A stretch of DNA of 64,000 nucleotides from Kutzneria sp. (GTDB lineage Bacteria > Actinomycetota > Actinomycetes > Mycobacteriales > Pseudonocardiaceae), in assembly GCA_019239965.1 (NCBI GenBank), contig JAFAZC010000002.1, positions 51,370 to 115,369 of the forward strand. Reading direction: 5' to 3'. This document shows positions 7,310-16,060 of the stretch, one piece after another; positions within the stretch are counted from its first letter, which is position 1, and each line of letters starts with the position of its first letter. Below the pieces are notes generated by a model. The model saw only the letters and a program-made list of their open reading frames with translations. It was not told the origin of the DNA and searched no databases. The position numbers and the translations under genes were made by a program.

Positions 7310-9748
7310 TCACTGGCTGACTTCGTCGTCCTTTCCGCTCAGTACACCGGAGATCCTGCTGAACAGCCCCGATTCGTCGGTGTCGAACAGGGTGCCACCG
7401 AGGGTGCGCCACGCACTTGAGCCGGACCGTTCGTAGTCACCCCCCTGACCTCCGCCCTGACCGGCCATCATGGGCATGCCGCCCGTCATGCCGAGCCCCG
7501 CGCCGCCGGTCGCCTGTGCGGCATGCGTGTCCGAGTCGCTCAGCGCGGCGAGGCCGGCGTCACCCGCCGCGGCGGTGCGTGCATAGGAGCCGTCGGCATG
7601 GTCCGCCGCTACGGCCTCGTGGGCCATGTCCCAGGCCGTGGCGTGCCGGCCGTCCTGGGGCGCGGCCCCGGCACCCGACATGGCATGGCCGGGCCCGCTG
7701 GTCATCGCATCCCAGGACGCCGTGCCACTGTCGGACACGACACCCGTGTTCAACCCGGTCGCCGCGAGTGAGGTGGTGGCGGGATGACCGGCCGAAGCAC
7801 TCTCGAACGACGGGGAGTCGGTGAAGTCGGGAGACGTGGTGTCCTGAGGGCTGTTGAACGCGGCGGACATCTCCTCCGGTGACATCCACTGGCCGCCGTT
7901 GGACCGGGTGTCGTCCGGCCAGGCCATCTCGGGCTGGGGGCTGGCGGATTGGGCCGGAACATGACTTTCCGGAAGAGTCCACATCCCCGCTGATCGCCCG
8001 GTCCCGGCGTCCGGTTGATGTGCGGACACGGCCATGGACGGGGCATGACCGGGGGTGGTGCTGGACGGGTCGGCACTGTCGATCGTGTAGGAGTGCTTGC
8101 CGCTTCCATCGTCGACGGTGACCTCGACCTCGCCAGACGTGGCACCGGATCGCTCCGCGGTGATCGTCAACGCGCCGTCCTGGATCACCGACCTACCGTC
8201 GGCGCCGGCGTGCACCGCGGTGGGCTGGCCCGGCGCGGTCACCGGCTGATCGCCAACGGTCCCCGGCGCGTCGAAGTCGACGTCGTAGGACTTGCCCGGT
8301 CCACCCGAGCCGTCGTCAACCTGGATCTTGAGGTGTCCCTGACCGTCCGGGCTTTCGACCTGGATGGCGCGGTCCCCTTCTGTGATCGTCACCGATTCGG
8401 GGTGCCCAGCCGACCGCGGATCTCCATGCGCCGGGTCGGGAAGCTGCGCCGCCGCCGGCATGACGGGTTTGGGCATCTCGGGGATGCTCGGCGCACCGCC
8501 GCCACCGGGAATACCACCACCGCCGGATGGCGCGCCACGACCGGCGGGAGCACCGCCACCACCACCAGCGCCGCCGCCAGCGGAATGCGGCTGTTGGGGA
8601 GCGGCCGGCTGCGCCGGGTCGGTGAACGGGTCACCGGTCACCTTGGCCAGCTGGTCGGTCAGTGCCTTGAACCCCTGGTCCACCGTGGTCTTGGTGCTGT
8701 CGCAGGCCTTGATGAAGGCGTCGCATCTGCCTTCGGTGGCCTTGGCGAACGTGTTCAGCCACCGGATGGATTCGACAGGCACCTTCTGGCGGTAGGTGTC
8801 GTCGTCGCAGGCTCCGTCATCGAGCTGGACGTTGACGTAGCTTGCGGCCTGCTTCAGCTCCCCAATACTGGCGTTGCCACCGGCGCAGCTGATGATGACC
8901 TCGATCTGGTCCGGCGTCTTGCCGTCGTAGGAGTCGCTGTCCGCGTCGTTGTCCAGCAGCCACCTGGCCTTGGTGCGAATGGCCTCGGAGATGTTGTGCA
9001 TCGCCGCCCTGCTGACACCGGCCGTGTCGTCGAGCGTTTGAGTGATCCTGTCAACGCCCTTGGCGAACTTCGCGAAGGACTCCTGTGACCTCCGCGACGC
9101 GCCGCCACTCCAGTGGCTCCACAGTCCACCGAGCTTGTTGGCCATCTGTTCGTGCTGGTCGCGCTCGGTCTTCGCGGCGGCGTGCAGTTCCTTCACATCG
9201 TCGTCGAAGTGCGTGAAGTCGATGCCCCGGTGTTCGTCGTACCGCTGGTGCATGAAGTCACTGGTCATCGTGACGCCCTGCGGTGGGCTCTTCACGACCA
9301 CGTCGGGCAGCTTGCCGTAGAGCGGCAGAAAGTTGTCGAAAAAGCGCAGGCCGGCCTTGCCCATGTCGAGCAGGTCGTCAGACTTGCCAACGCCGGTGCC
9401 GCCGTCCTGCGCCCTGTTGGCAGCGTCATCAAGTCCGTGCTTGCCGTTGTTGACGTCTTCGTCGTGCTGCTTTCGCCCCTTGTCGGCCGACTCCTTGGCC
9501 TTGTTGTACGCGTCGGTGGCGTCCTGGTCGACATCGCCACTGGAGAAGCTGTGACCGGTGACATCGCCCCAGCTCACGCCGTACTTGTCGCGGTAGGGGT
9601 CCAACTCCTCCCGAGGCGCGAGCCCCCAGGAATTCTGACCGTCGCTCGTGCTCGCGTAGGCCAGGACGAGCGCCTTCTTCTGGTCGTCGGGCACATTGGG
9701 GTCGTCAAGCAGTTTCTTGACGTCATCCCACTTGGGACTATCGGCCAC
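7310..9748 (-). CDS. large putative ESX-secreted protein with internal WSG turn and beta repeats
   Basis: An 812-residue protein of unknown function. Residues 1-150 are charged and helical. Residues 160-375 are helical and contain LWSHWSGG (Trp213-Ser-Gly215), like the WXG turn of the WXG100 superfamily, and four cysteines (288, 313, 342, 349) that could form disulfides. A Gly/Pro-rich linker runs from about 380 to 445. Two similar beta units follow (about 451-492 and 520-558), both with VDDGSG then SY. The rest is Ser/Thr/Ala/Gly/Pro-rich. It starts three bases after the EspC-like gene stop, so the pair is coupled. It matches the position of the Ala/Pro-rich Rv3439c (recalled). Export is inferred. 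Confidence 0.8.
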   Translation of the reverse strand: MADSPKWDDVKKLLDDPNVPDDQKKALVLAYASTSDGQNSWGLAPREELDPYRDKYGVSWGDVTGHSFSSGDVDQDATDAYNKAKESADKGRKQHDEDVNNGKHGLDDAANRAQDGGTGVGKSDDLLDMGKAGLRFFDNFLPLYGKLPDVVVKSPPQGVTMTSDFMHQRYDEHRGIDFTHFDDDVKELHAAAKTERDQHEQMANKLGGLWSHWSGGASRRSQESFAKFAKGVDRITQTLDDTAGVSRAAMHNISEAIRTKARWLLDNDADSDSYDGKTPDQIEVIISCAGGNASIGELKQAASYVNVQLDDGACDDDTYRQKVPVESIRWLNTFAKATEGRCDAFIKACDSTKTTVDQGFKALTDQLAKVTGDPFTDPAQPAAPQQPHSAGGGAGGGGGAPAGRGAPSGGGGIPGGGGAPSIPEMPKPVMPAAAQLPDPAHGDPRSAGHPESVTITEGDRAIQVESPDGQGHLKIQVDDGSGGPGKSYDVDFDAPGTVGDQPVTAPGQPTAVHAGADGRSVIQDGALTITAERSGATSGEVEVTVDDGSGKHSYTIDSADPSSTTPGHAPSMAVSAHQPDAGTGRSAGMWTLPESHVPAQSASPQPEMAWPDDTRSNGGQWMSPEEMSAAFNSPQDTTSPDFTDSPSFESASAGHPATTSLAATGLNTGVVSDSGTASWDAMTSGPGHAMSGAGAAPQDGRHATAWDMAHEAVAADHADGSYARTAAAGDAGLAALSDSDTHAAQATGGAGLGMTGGMPMMAGQGGGQGGDYERSGSSAWRTLGGTLFDTDESGLFSRISGVLSGKDDEVSQ

Positions 9749-9751
9749 TGG

Positions 9752-10057
9752 TCAGCCCCCCGCCTTGTTCACGCCGTCCGCGGCCGAGTCGTCCGACCAC
9801 TTGTACCCGCCGGCCGACTGCTCCACCTTGCCGGCGAACCCGCGCATGGCTTGCACATGTGCGTCCACCCAGTGGGCGAGGTTCTGCAGGCCGGTCTGGT
9901 ATCCACTTGCCGAGGACGAGTTGGCCCTTCCGAAGTCGCCGCTGGTCACCGAGGAGGCCGTGAGCTTGCCCTCGAGCTCGGCCACCGGCTCGGCGAGCCC
10001 GTTGATGGCGCTGGCGACGGCGGCCATCTCCCCCGTGTTCGTCCCGAATCCGGACAC
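9752..10057 (-). CDS. EspC-like type VII secretion target
   Basis: A 101-residue protein of the EspC/DUF2580 type. Two helices are expected, beginning around MAAVASAINGLAEPVAELEG, with a GYQTGLQNLAHWVDAHV block in the middle. Near the C-terminus YKWSD (Tyr85 to Asp89) is a good YxxxD type VII export signal. EspC-family proteins are small ESX substrates that usually travel with a larger partner. The partner is probably the downstream 812-residue protein. The position equals Rv3440c of M. tuberculosis (recalled). The 187-base gap upstream presumably holds its promoter, but none was clear. Confidence 0.8.
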   Translation of the reverse strand: MSGFGTNTGEMAAVASAINGLAEPVAELEGKLTASSVTSGDFGRANSSSASGYQTGLQNLAHWVDAHVQAMRGFAGKVEQSAGGYKWSDDSAADGVNKAGG

Positions 10058-10244
10058 CTGGAACCAACTCCTCTTCGATCAACCGCCGGCACCCCCGCCG
10101 AGACAGGCTCCACATATCGGACGTCGCCGAAACCGCCTGGGTTCCCGACACATGCCCGCACCGGCGTCAACCTCGGAAATCACTATGACAGGATCCCGAA
10201 CTCCACGTCAGCCGAACGGCCACGGCTGGTCCGATGGTGCACGC

Positions 10245-10463
10245 TCACCACTGCTGGGGCGGCTGCGGTGGTTGCCGCGGCGGAAACTGCTGCTGGCCGT
10301 ACTGCGGCGGTTGTTGAGGCGGATAGCCGTACGGCCACTGCTGGGGCACCTGCTGCTGGCCGCGGCGGCGTGAGCGTGCGGCGAGCACGATGGCAAGCAC
10401 TACGCCGCCGACCAGCATGAGACCGACGAACAGGATCAGAAGGTGGATCAGCGTGGCACCCAT
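10245..10463 (-). CDS. small membrane protein with Pro/Gln-rich tail
   Basis: A 72-residue protein. Residues 4-28 form one strongly hydrophobic segment (IHLLILFVGLMLVGGVVLAIV) followed by RSRRR, which predicts a single helix with the tail inside the cell. The remaining 40 residues are repeats rich in Gln, Pro and Tyr, and nothing is recognised in them. It starts nine bases after the glmM stop and is probably in the glmM operon. Confidence 0.65.
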   Translation of the reverse strand: MGATLIHLLILFVGLMLVGGVVLAIVLAARSRRRGQQQVPQQWPYGYPPQQPPQYGQQQFPPRQPPQPPQQW

Positions 10464-10472
10464 GGCTGGAGC

Positions 10473-11807
10473 CTAGCCAACCGAGGACACGACGTCGGCG
10501 AGCCGCTTGGCGGCGGTCTCGGCCTCGGCCTGACTCGGCGCCTCGACCATCACCCGGACGAGCTGCTCGGTGCCTGACGGCCGAAGCAGCACCCGGCCCG
10601 TCTCACCGAGCTCCGCGGTGACCTCGGCGACCGCCTCACTGACCGTTTCCGCGGCCGCCACCATCGCCTTGTCCACCACCCGAACGTTGATCAGCACCTG
10701 GGGCAGCCTGCGCATCACCGCGGCCAGTTCAGCCAGTGGTTGGCCGCTGGCGGCAACCCTCGCCATCAGCCGCAGCGCGGTTAGCAGGCCGTCACCAGTG
10801 GTGGCGTAGGAGGGCAGAACCAGGTGGCCGGACTGCTCGCCACCGAGTGCGAACCCACCGGCACGCAGCTCCTCGAGCACGTAGCGGTCACCGACCGCGG
10901 TGGTCCGCAGTTTCACTCCGTGCTCACGCATGGCCAGATGCAGCCCGAGGTTGCTCATCACGGTCGCGACCAGGGTGTCGTCGGTCAGCTCCCCGGCGTC
11001 CTTCATAGCGAGCGCGAGGACCGCCATGATCTGGTCACCGTCGATCTGGGCTCCCGAAGCGTCGACGGCGAGGCACCGGTCCGCGTCACCGTCGTGGGCG
11101 ATGCCAAGGTCAGCGCCGTGGGTGAGCACCGCCGTCTGCAGGACCTCAAGATGTGTCGACCCGCAGTCGCGGTTGATGTTGAGTCCGTCCGGTGCGGCAT
11201 GGATCGCGATCACCTCGGCGCCGGCCTTGCGGTAGGCCAGCGGCGCGATCACCGAGGCCGCGCCGTTCGCGCAGTCCACCACGACTCGAAGGCCGCGCAG
11301 ATCGTGCGGGGTCGACAGCAGCAGGTGGTCGAGGTAGCGCTCAGCAGCGTCCTGGACATCGCGGATCCGGCCAATGCCGTCCCCTGTCGGTCGCCCCGTC
11401 GAGTCGGACATCGTGGTCTCGATCTCGTCCTCGACCTGGTCGGACAGTTTGTGCCCGCCCGAAGAGAAGAACTTGATCCCGTTGTCCGGCATCGGATTGT
11501 GCGAAGCGGAGATCATGACGCCGAGATCGGCGGACAGATCGGAGACCAGGTGGGCGACCGCGGGTGTCGGCAGCACCCCGACTCTGAGCACGTCGGCACC
11601 TGCCGCAGCGAGTCCCGCGCCGACCGCCGCCTCCAGCATCTCGCCGCTGGCTCTCGGATCGCGGCCGATCACGGCGACCGGCCGGTGCGAGCGATCGTGC
11701 TCGGCGAGCACTCGGGCGGCGGCGGACGCGAGCGCGAGCGCGAGTTCCGGGCTCAGGTCCGCGTTGGCAAGGCCACGCACCCCATCGGTGCCGAACAGGC
11801 GAGCCAT
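10473..11807 (-). CDS. glmM: phosphoglucosamine mutase
   Basis: Converts glucosamine-6-phosphate to glucosamine-1-phosphate in UDP-GlcNAc synthesis, downstream of GlmS. About 444 residues from the ATG that gives [12 protein letters not shown], the family N-terminus. An upstream TTG only adds MEVAAS, and GGAGG lies upstream of the ATG. The phosphoserine loop [12 protein letters not shown] contains Ser102, the metal loop reads DGDADR, the sugar loop GGEQSGH, and the phosphate-binding tail [14 protein letters not shown]. The gene follows rpsI, separated by a terminator-like hairpin. Confidence 0.97.
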   Translation of the reverse strand: MARLFGTDGVRGLANADLSPELALALASAAARVLAEHDRSHRPVAVIGRDPRASGEMLEAAVGAGLAAAGADVLRVGVLPTPAVAHLVSDLSADLGVMISASHNPMPDNGIKFFSSGGHKLSDQVEDEIETTMSDSTGRPTGDGIGRIRDVQDAAERYLDHLLLSTPHDLRGLRVVVDCANGAASVIAPLAYRKAGAEVIAIHAAPDGLNINRDCGSTHLEVLQTAVLTHGADLGIAHDGDADRCLAVDASGAQIDGDQIMAVLALAMKDAGELTDDTLVATVMSNLGLHLAMREHGVKLRTTAVGDRYVLEELRAGGFALGGEQSGHLVLPSYATTGDGLLTALRLMARVAASGQPLAELAAVMRRLPQVLINVRVVDKAMVAAAETVSEAVAEVTAELGETGRVLLRPSGTEQLVRVMVEAPSQAEAETAAKRLADVVSSVG

Positions 11808-11930
11808 GGACGCTGCTACCTCCAAGGTGACAGGACTATCCAGCAGAGCGTAGGGGTCAGCAGAGCACAGCGGCCGGGAGCCTGCCCGCGCCTCGGGGAC
11901 CTGGGGTGAAGGCTCTGGAAAAGCAACGGA

Positions 11931-11965
11931 CGACGTATGCCTGTGCTCTCCACAGACATACGTCG
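11931..11965 (-). terminator. terminator after rpsI
   Basis: A 9-bp arm (11931-11939 with 11957-11965) and a 5-bp arm (11941-11945 with 11951-11955) are split by one C-A mismatch and close a 5-base loop. It begins 17 bases after the rpsI stop. On the minus strand it is followed by a short T run (GCTTTTCC), so it resembles an intrinsic terminator. Confidence 0.75.
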
Positions 11966-11981
11966 CCCAGTCGTACGTTGC

Positions 11982-12512
11982 TCAGCGCTTGCTGTACTGA
12001 GGCGCCTTGCGGGCCTTCTTCAGGCCGTACTTCTTGCGCTCCTTCGCCCGGGCGTCACGGGTGAGGAAGCCAGCCTTCTTCAGCGCGGGGCGGTCGTTGG
12101 CCTCGTACTCGATCAACGCACGCGCGATGGCGAGCCGCAGCGCACCAGCCTGCCCGGAGGTACCGCCACCGGCGAGATTGCCGATGACGTCGAAGGACTC
12201 GGCCCGCTCCACGGTAACCAGTGGCTCACGGATGAGCTGCTGGTGAACCTTGTTCGGAAAGTACTCTTCCAGGCTCTTGCCGTTCAGCGTGAACTTGCCG
12301 GAGCCGGCGACGAGGCGAACCCGAACGATGGCCTCCTTCCGGCGGCCAACGGTCTGAATCAGGCGGTTCGGCACCGCGACGGGAACGGGTTCGACCTGGC
12401 CGAGGGCGGCAGCATCGAACTCGGCCGCGACATCAGCGTCAACGGCCTGCGGGATGTCTTCTGCGGCGGGAGTTGCCACTGGGAGCCCTTCAGTTACTAG
12501 GCGCTCGGTCAC
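11982..12512 (-). CDS. rpsI: 30S ribosomal protein S9
   Basis: Small-subunit protein whose C-terminal tail reaches the P site. The core starts at about residue 48 ([17 protein letters not shown]) and ends in the basic [12 protein letters not shown] tail, which carries the invariant final SKR. Residues before 48 form an acidic, Ala-rich extension as in other actinobacteria. The first GTG overlaps the rplM stop as GTGA. A second GTG 12 codons on, with GAAGGG before it, is an alternative start. Operon rplM-rpsI. Confidence 0.96.
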   Translation of the reverse strand: MTERLVTEGLPVATPAAEDIPQAVDADVAAEFDAAALGQVEPVPVAVPNRLIQTVGRRKEAIVRVRLVAGSGKFTLNGKSLEEYFPNKVHQQLIREPLVTVERAESFDVIGNLAGGGTSGQAGALRLAIARALIEYEANDRPALKKAGFLTRDARAKERKKYGLKKARKAPQYSKR

Positions 12513-12952
12513 TGCGCGACCTTGGTGATCTCGAACGGCTGCGGCTGCTGCGCCGCGTGCGGGTGCGTAGGCCCGGCGTAGACCTTCAGCTTGCTCGCCA
12601 TGGCCCGACCGAGACGGGTGTGCGGCAGCATGCCCTTGATGGCCCTCTCGACGAGTCGGTCGGGCTGCTTGTCGAGCATCTCACCGAAGGAACGCTTGCG
12701 AAGGCCGCCGGGGTAACCGCTGTGGCGGTAGACGAAGGACTGGTCACGCTTGTTTCCCGTCAGCGCCACCTTGTCGGCGTTGATGACGATGACGAAGTCG
12801 CCGGTGTCGACGTGCGGAGCGTAGATGGGCTTGTGCTTGCCGCGCAGCAACGTCGCGACCTGGGTGGCGAGCCGGCCGAGCACCACGTTCTCGGCGTCGA
12901 TGACATGCCAGGCGCGGCTCACCTCGCCGGCCTTCGGGCTGTACGTGCGCAC
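12509..12952 (-). CDS. rplM: 50S ribosomal protein L13
   Basis: Early-assembly large-subunit protein that binds 23S rRNA. The 147 residues match the family. [38 protein letters not shown] and the [10 protein letters not shown] block are all present. It starts at GTG. It is first in the rplM-rpsI operon behind a strong promoter about 270 bases upstream and downstream of the esx genes, the same order as Rv3443c-Rv3442c. Confidence 0.97.
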   Translation of the reverse strand: MRTYSPKAGEVSRAWHVIDAENVVLGRLATQVATLLRGKHKPIYAPHVDTGDFVIVINADKVALTGNKRDQSFVYRHSGYPGGLRKRSFGEMLDKQPDRLVERAIKGMLPHTRLGRAMASKLKVYAGPTHPHAAQQPQPFEITKVAQ

Positions 12953-13222
12953 GGATCTACCTCGTCACTGAACTGATGCCTTGCCCCGGTGCGGATGTCC
13001 CGCAGGGGCCTTGGTGCGGGTCACCCCGCCCGTGTCTTCAGGTGCAGACTGCCAACACATGCCCCGACACAGGCCAGCGCACGTCCCTGGTGCGGCTGGC
13101 CCGCACTGTGACTGTGCAAGCAGTTCTTCGGTCGCTATGGATGTCGGGCGGCCGAGCGAGCGCAGTCGCACTCCTGGGAGCATGACTCAGCGTCGCGCCA
13201 CATGCCGCACAACAACATAAGG

Positions 13223-13251
13223 AAGATACCGGGTGGCCCCGTCAGGGTCAA
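13223..13251 (-). promoter_or_regulatory. promoter of rplM-rpsI
   Basis: On the minus strand -35 TTGACC (13251-13246), a 17-base spacer and -10 TATCTT (13228-13223). The flank CCCCGTTTTGACC is almost the same as in the rpsL promoter at 50067-50095. The predicted leader is about 260 bases. Confidence 0.85.
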
Positions 13252-13284
13252 AACGGGGTATCGGGCCGATGGTTCGAGGTGCGC

Positions 13285-13328
13285 TGACGACCTGGGGGTC
13301 CGTGCGGACACGGACCCCCAGGTCGTCA
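13285..13328 (-). terminator. perfect 20-bp hairpin after esxA
   Basis: Arms 13285-13304 and 13309-13328 are exact complements around a 4-base loop. The hairpin lies 25 bases past the esxA stop and just upstream of the rplM promoter, so it probably insulates ribosomal transcription from the secretion operon. There is no T run. Confidence 0.8.
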
Positions 13329-13352
13329 GGCACTCGCGGTGTGCACGACCAC

Positions 13353-13646
13353 TCAGCCCCAGAGCTTCTTGGCCGAACCCTCCGCGGCCTCGTACCCCTC
13401 GCCGGCCTGGCGAACCGCACCACCGATGGCGGCAAGAGTCGCGAAGAGGTCCGCCGCGGACGAGTCCCAGCGGTGCTGAGCCTCCTGGTAGGACTCGGCA
13501 GCGGCACCCGTCCACTCCGAGACGATCGGCTGCAGCTTGCTCTTGAGCTGGTCGAGATGGCTCTCGATGTTCTGGTGAATGTTGTTGATGTCCGAAGCCG
13601 CCTGCGCGACCTCGGCGAAGGTCACCTGAACGCGCCCGTCGCCCAT
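13353..13646 (-). CDS. WXG100 family protein (EsxA/EsxT-like)
   Basis: A 97-residue helical hairpin protein of the ESX substrate family. The turn reads SEWTGAA (Trp45-Gly47), and a C-terminal YEAAE (Tyr85, Glu89) gives a YxxxD/E-type export signal. It is last of the eccC-Hsp70-like-esx-esx series and 86 bases after the other WXG100 gene, so the two should form the usual heterodimer. The family is firm. EsxT is suggested only by synteny with Rv3444c. Confidence 0.93.
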   Translation of the reverse strand: MGDGRVQVTFAEVAQAASDINNIHQNIESHLDQLKSKLQPIVSEWTGAAAESYQEAQHRWDSSAADLFATLAAIGGAVRQAGEGYEAAEGSAKKLWG

Positions 13647-13732
13647 GAATATCTCCCCTGTACTGAAGTCGAGAAAGGTCTAGGAATACAACTCGTCATC
13701 ACGATGGAGCGGTAAAGCGGAAACCGCTGGTG

Positions 13733-14050
13733 TCACGCGCCGCCGGAGAGCCGGTTCGCCACGGAGCTGATGCTGTGGCTCTGCTCTTGTTCCTGCTGCG
13801 CATAGGTGCCGGAGGCGGTCTTCATCTGGGTCGCGATGTCATTCAGGGCCTGGTTCAACTTCCTGGCGTCCTCGTTGAAGCGCTCCATCAGGGAGTGGAA
13901 TGCGGTGGCCGCCTGCCCTTTCCAGCTGCTCTGCAGCGGGGCGATGTCCGACATCAGCTTGGAGACCGATCCCTGGATCTCCTGCTCGACGTTCTGGATG
14001 TCCTTGGCCACGCTTGCCATGTGCTGGAAGTCGGTCCCGTAACCAGACAT
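13733..14050 (-). CDS. WXG100 family protein (EsxB/EsxU-like)
   Basis: A 105-residue two-helix protein with the turn SSWKGQAA (Trp43-Gly45) and YAQQE (Tyr83 to Glu87) as the export-signal candidate. AAGGGGG stands 9-10 bases before the ATG. Its partner is the WXG100 protein encoded directly downstream. In the mycobacterial ESX-4 order this is the EsxU position. The pair would be recognised by the last ATPase domain of EccC. Confidence 0.93.
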   Translation of the reverse strand: MSGYGTDFQHMASVAKDIQNVEQEIQGSVSKLMSDIAPLQSSWKGQAATAFHSLMERFNEDARKLNQALNDIATQMKTASGTYAQQEQEQSHSISSVANRLSGGA

Positions 14051-14230
14051 ATGGGTACTGCCCCCTTACTTATGCGACGTCTGCTTGCTCAGTGGTACGG
14101 CTACTGCGACGTCGACAGTGCCATGTCCGTTCCGCCGTGTCCCGGCTTCAGGGGAAGTAGTTGCTCCAGTAAACGCGCCTGGGTGGAACTGACCTCGTAA
14201 CGGGATTCGTTCGGTGGAAATAAGCGCAGG

Positions 14231-14236
14231 AACGTA
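14231..14236 (-). promoter_or_regulatory. possible -10 box for the esx pair
   Basis: Minus-strand TACGTT in the 270-base gap between the Hsp70-like gene and the first WXG100 gene, about 180 bases before the start codon. No convincing -35 is present. The gap holds no other gene that I can support. A separate esx promoter is plausible because the gap is long for an operon. Confidence 0.25.
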
Positions 14237-14320
14237 TCACCTGTGCGAGTTCAGCACGCCTGAACCAGGGAACAACTTGTCACACAGGGTGATCTACATG
14301 CCCACGCCAGCGGACGCCGG

Positions 14321-16060
14321 TCACGCCTGGACATCAAGCGTGCTCACGACTCGGGCACAACCGTCGAGCACTGTGTCGCGTTCGGCGCCGGTGTACTGGC
14401 AGCCAACGCTGACCTGGGCCCTGCCCTCAAGCACCACGTACCAGTCGACGAGAGCGTCGCCGCGCGACTGTCGGTAGTAGATGACGTCCCGGCCCGCGAA
14501 GCGGTAGCTGTCGGCGAATCCGGAGAAGGCCGGTCCGCCGCTGCGCACCGCGTCCCGGATCTGGCCGACGGCAACGGACCGCTCGGCGGTGCTGTCATAG
14601 GTCAGCGCCCGCTCCTGGACGGCGATCAAGCCACCGGCCGCCGGATCGGTGTTCGATCCGCTGCCGTCCGGGGCGATACGGACCTCGCGACTGCCCGGAT
14701 CTCCGCCACTCTGGCTCCATCCGGGAGGAATCGTGAACCGATAGTCGTACTGGGCGATCGACCTGCCGGAGGGGGTGGTGCCGGTGATCCGCACCACGGT
14801 AACCACCGCGATCGCGACGAGCACCACCGTGCCGACCACGATCCACGGCAGACTCCGGCGCGCCGATCGGCTCGTCGACCGGACCGCGGCGGCCGACCCG
14901 ACAACCGGCTCCTGCGACCGTTGCGTCGCGACACCGGTCGATGCCGCGCCGGGTGCCGGCACGGCCGGGCGTCTTCCCTGGTTCCGGCCGAAGGCGGTGG
15001 TGACGGCACGGATCGCACCGCGGACGACCACGGTCTCCGGCTGGTCCAGCGAGGACGGCATGAGACCGACATGGTGCTGGACCAGCTGGCCGAGCAGCGG
15101 GATCCGACTGGATCCGCCGACGAGGAAGACAGCCGACAGGTCGCCGGGACACAGTCCCGCGGCGGCGATCGCCTCGGCGAGGATGGTGACCGCCCCCACC
15201 AGTCTCGGTCGGATCAGTCGTTCCAGGTCGGCCCTTGTGACATGGGCGTCGGAAAACGGCAGCGGCATGGGCACGTCGGTGTAGGCGTGTCTAGACAGTG
15301 TCTCCTTTGCCCCGCGCACGTCCTGGTGCAGCACCCGACGTCGGCGCCGGTCGGCCAGCTCCCGCCCTTCGAGCAGCGACCGCCACAGGCCGGGATCCCC
15401 CGCCGACACCAGGGTGCCGATGTACTCGAGCAGGGCATGGTCGACGTCGGCGCCGCCGAAGGCGGGGTCTCCCCTGGTGGCGAGGACGTCGAACGTGTCG
15501 CCGTTGCGGCGAACCACGCTGGCATCGACGGTGCCGTCACCCACGTCCAGCACGGCCAGTGCGGTTCCCTGCCGGACCGGCGTGGAGAACGCGTAGAACA
15601 CGGCCGCGGCGACCGGTTCCGGCACGAGACGCAGCTCGGCCGCCAGCCCGTTACCCGCCTGGCGGAGGATCCGTGTTCGGACCACGCCCCAGTCAGCGGG
15701 ATGGGTGAGCACGAGCAGGTCGACAGGTGCGCCGCCGACGAGCCGCTTCGCCTCGTCGACCGCCCTGCCGAGCACCGCACGGATCACATCGCCCACGGCG
15801 AGCACCGTGTCACCGAGCAGCAGCTGACCTTCGTCGACGCGCCGCTTCGGGTGGGGTTCGTAGCGGGAAGGATCGATGGCGGCCTGCCGCTCGGCTTCGT
15901 GACCGACGAACAGCGCGCCAGCCTGGTCGGCGAACACCGCCGAAGGCATCACCGGCGCGCCGCCGTCCAGGACGACCAGCCGCGGCTCCTCGCCACCGAC
16001 CGCGACCGCGGCACACGTGCTTGACGTACCGAAGTCGACCGCTACCGTGACGAGGCTCAC
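14321..16060 (-). CDS. Hsp70-like ATPase domain fused to Rv3446c-type T7SS membrane domain
   Basis: About 579 residues from the GTG that shares GTGA with the eccC stop. A GTG five codons earlier is possible. Residues 1-360 are an actin/Hsp70 nucleotide-binding domain with VAVDFGTSST, VLDVGDGTVDASV and VFLVGGSSRIPLL. The Hsp70 peptide-binding domain is absent. After a linker there is one membrane helix (about 405-424) and then an outside domain beginning YDYRFTIPPGWSQSGG, typical of the Rv3446c C-terminal family. It is coupled to eccC, so a role in substrate handling or assembly at the secretion pore is likely. The exact job is unknown. Confidence 0.88.
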   Translation of the reverse strand: MSLVTVAVDFGTSSTCAAVAVGGEEPRLVVLDGGAPVMPSAVFADQAGALFVGHEAERQAAIDPSRYEPHPKRRVDEGQLLLGDTVLAVGDVIRAVLGRAVDEAKRLVGGAPVDLLVLTHPADWGVVRTRILRQAGNGLAAELRLVPEPVAAAVFYAFSTPVRQGTALAVLDVGDGTVDASVVRRNGDTFDVLATRGDPAFGGADVDHALLEYIGTLVSAGDPGLWRSLLEGRELADRRRRRVLHQDVRGAKETLSRHAYTDVPMPLPFSDAHVTRADLERLIRPRLVGAVTILAEAIAAAGLCPGDLSAVFLVGGSSRIPLLGQLVQHHVGLMPSSLDQPETVVVRGAIRAVTTAFGRNQGRRPAVPAPGAASTGVATQRSQEPVVGSAAAVRSTSRSARRSLPWIVVGTVVLVAIAVVTVVRITGTTPSGRSIAQYDYRFTIPPGWSQSGGDPGSREVRIAPDGSGSNTDPAAGGLIAVQERALTYDSTAERSVAVGQIRDAVRSGGPAFSGFADSYRFAGRDVIYYRQSRGDALVDWYVVLEGRAQVSVGCQYTGAERDTVLDGCARVVSTLDVQA

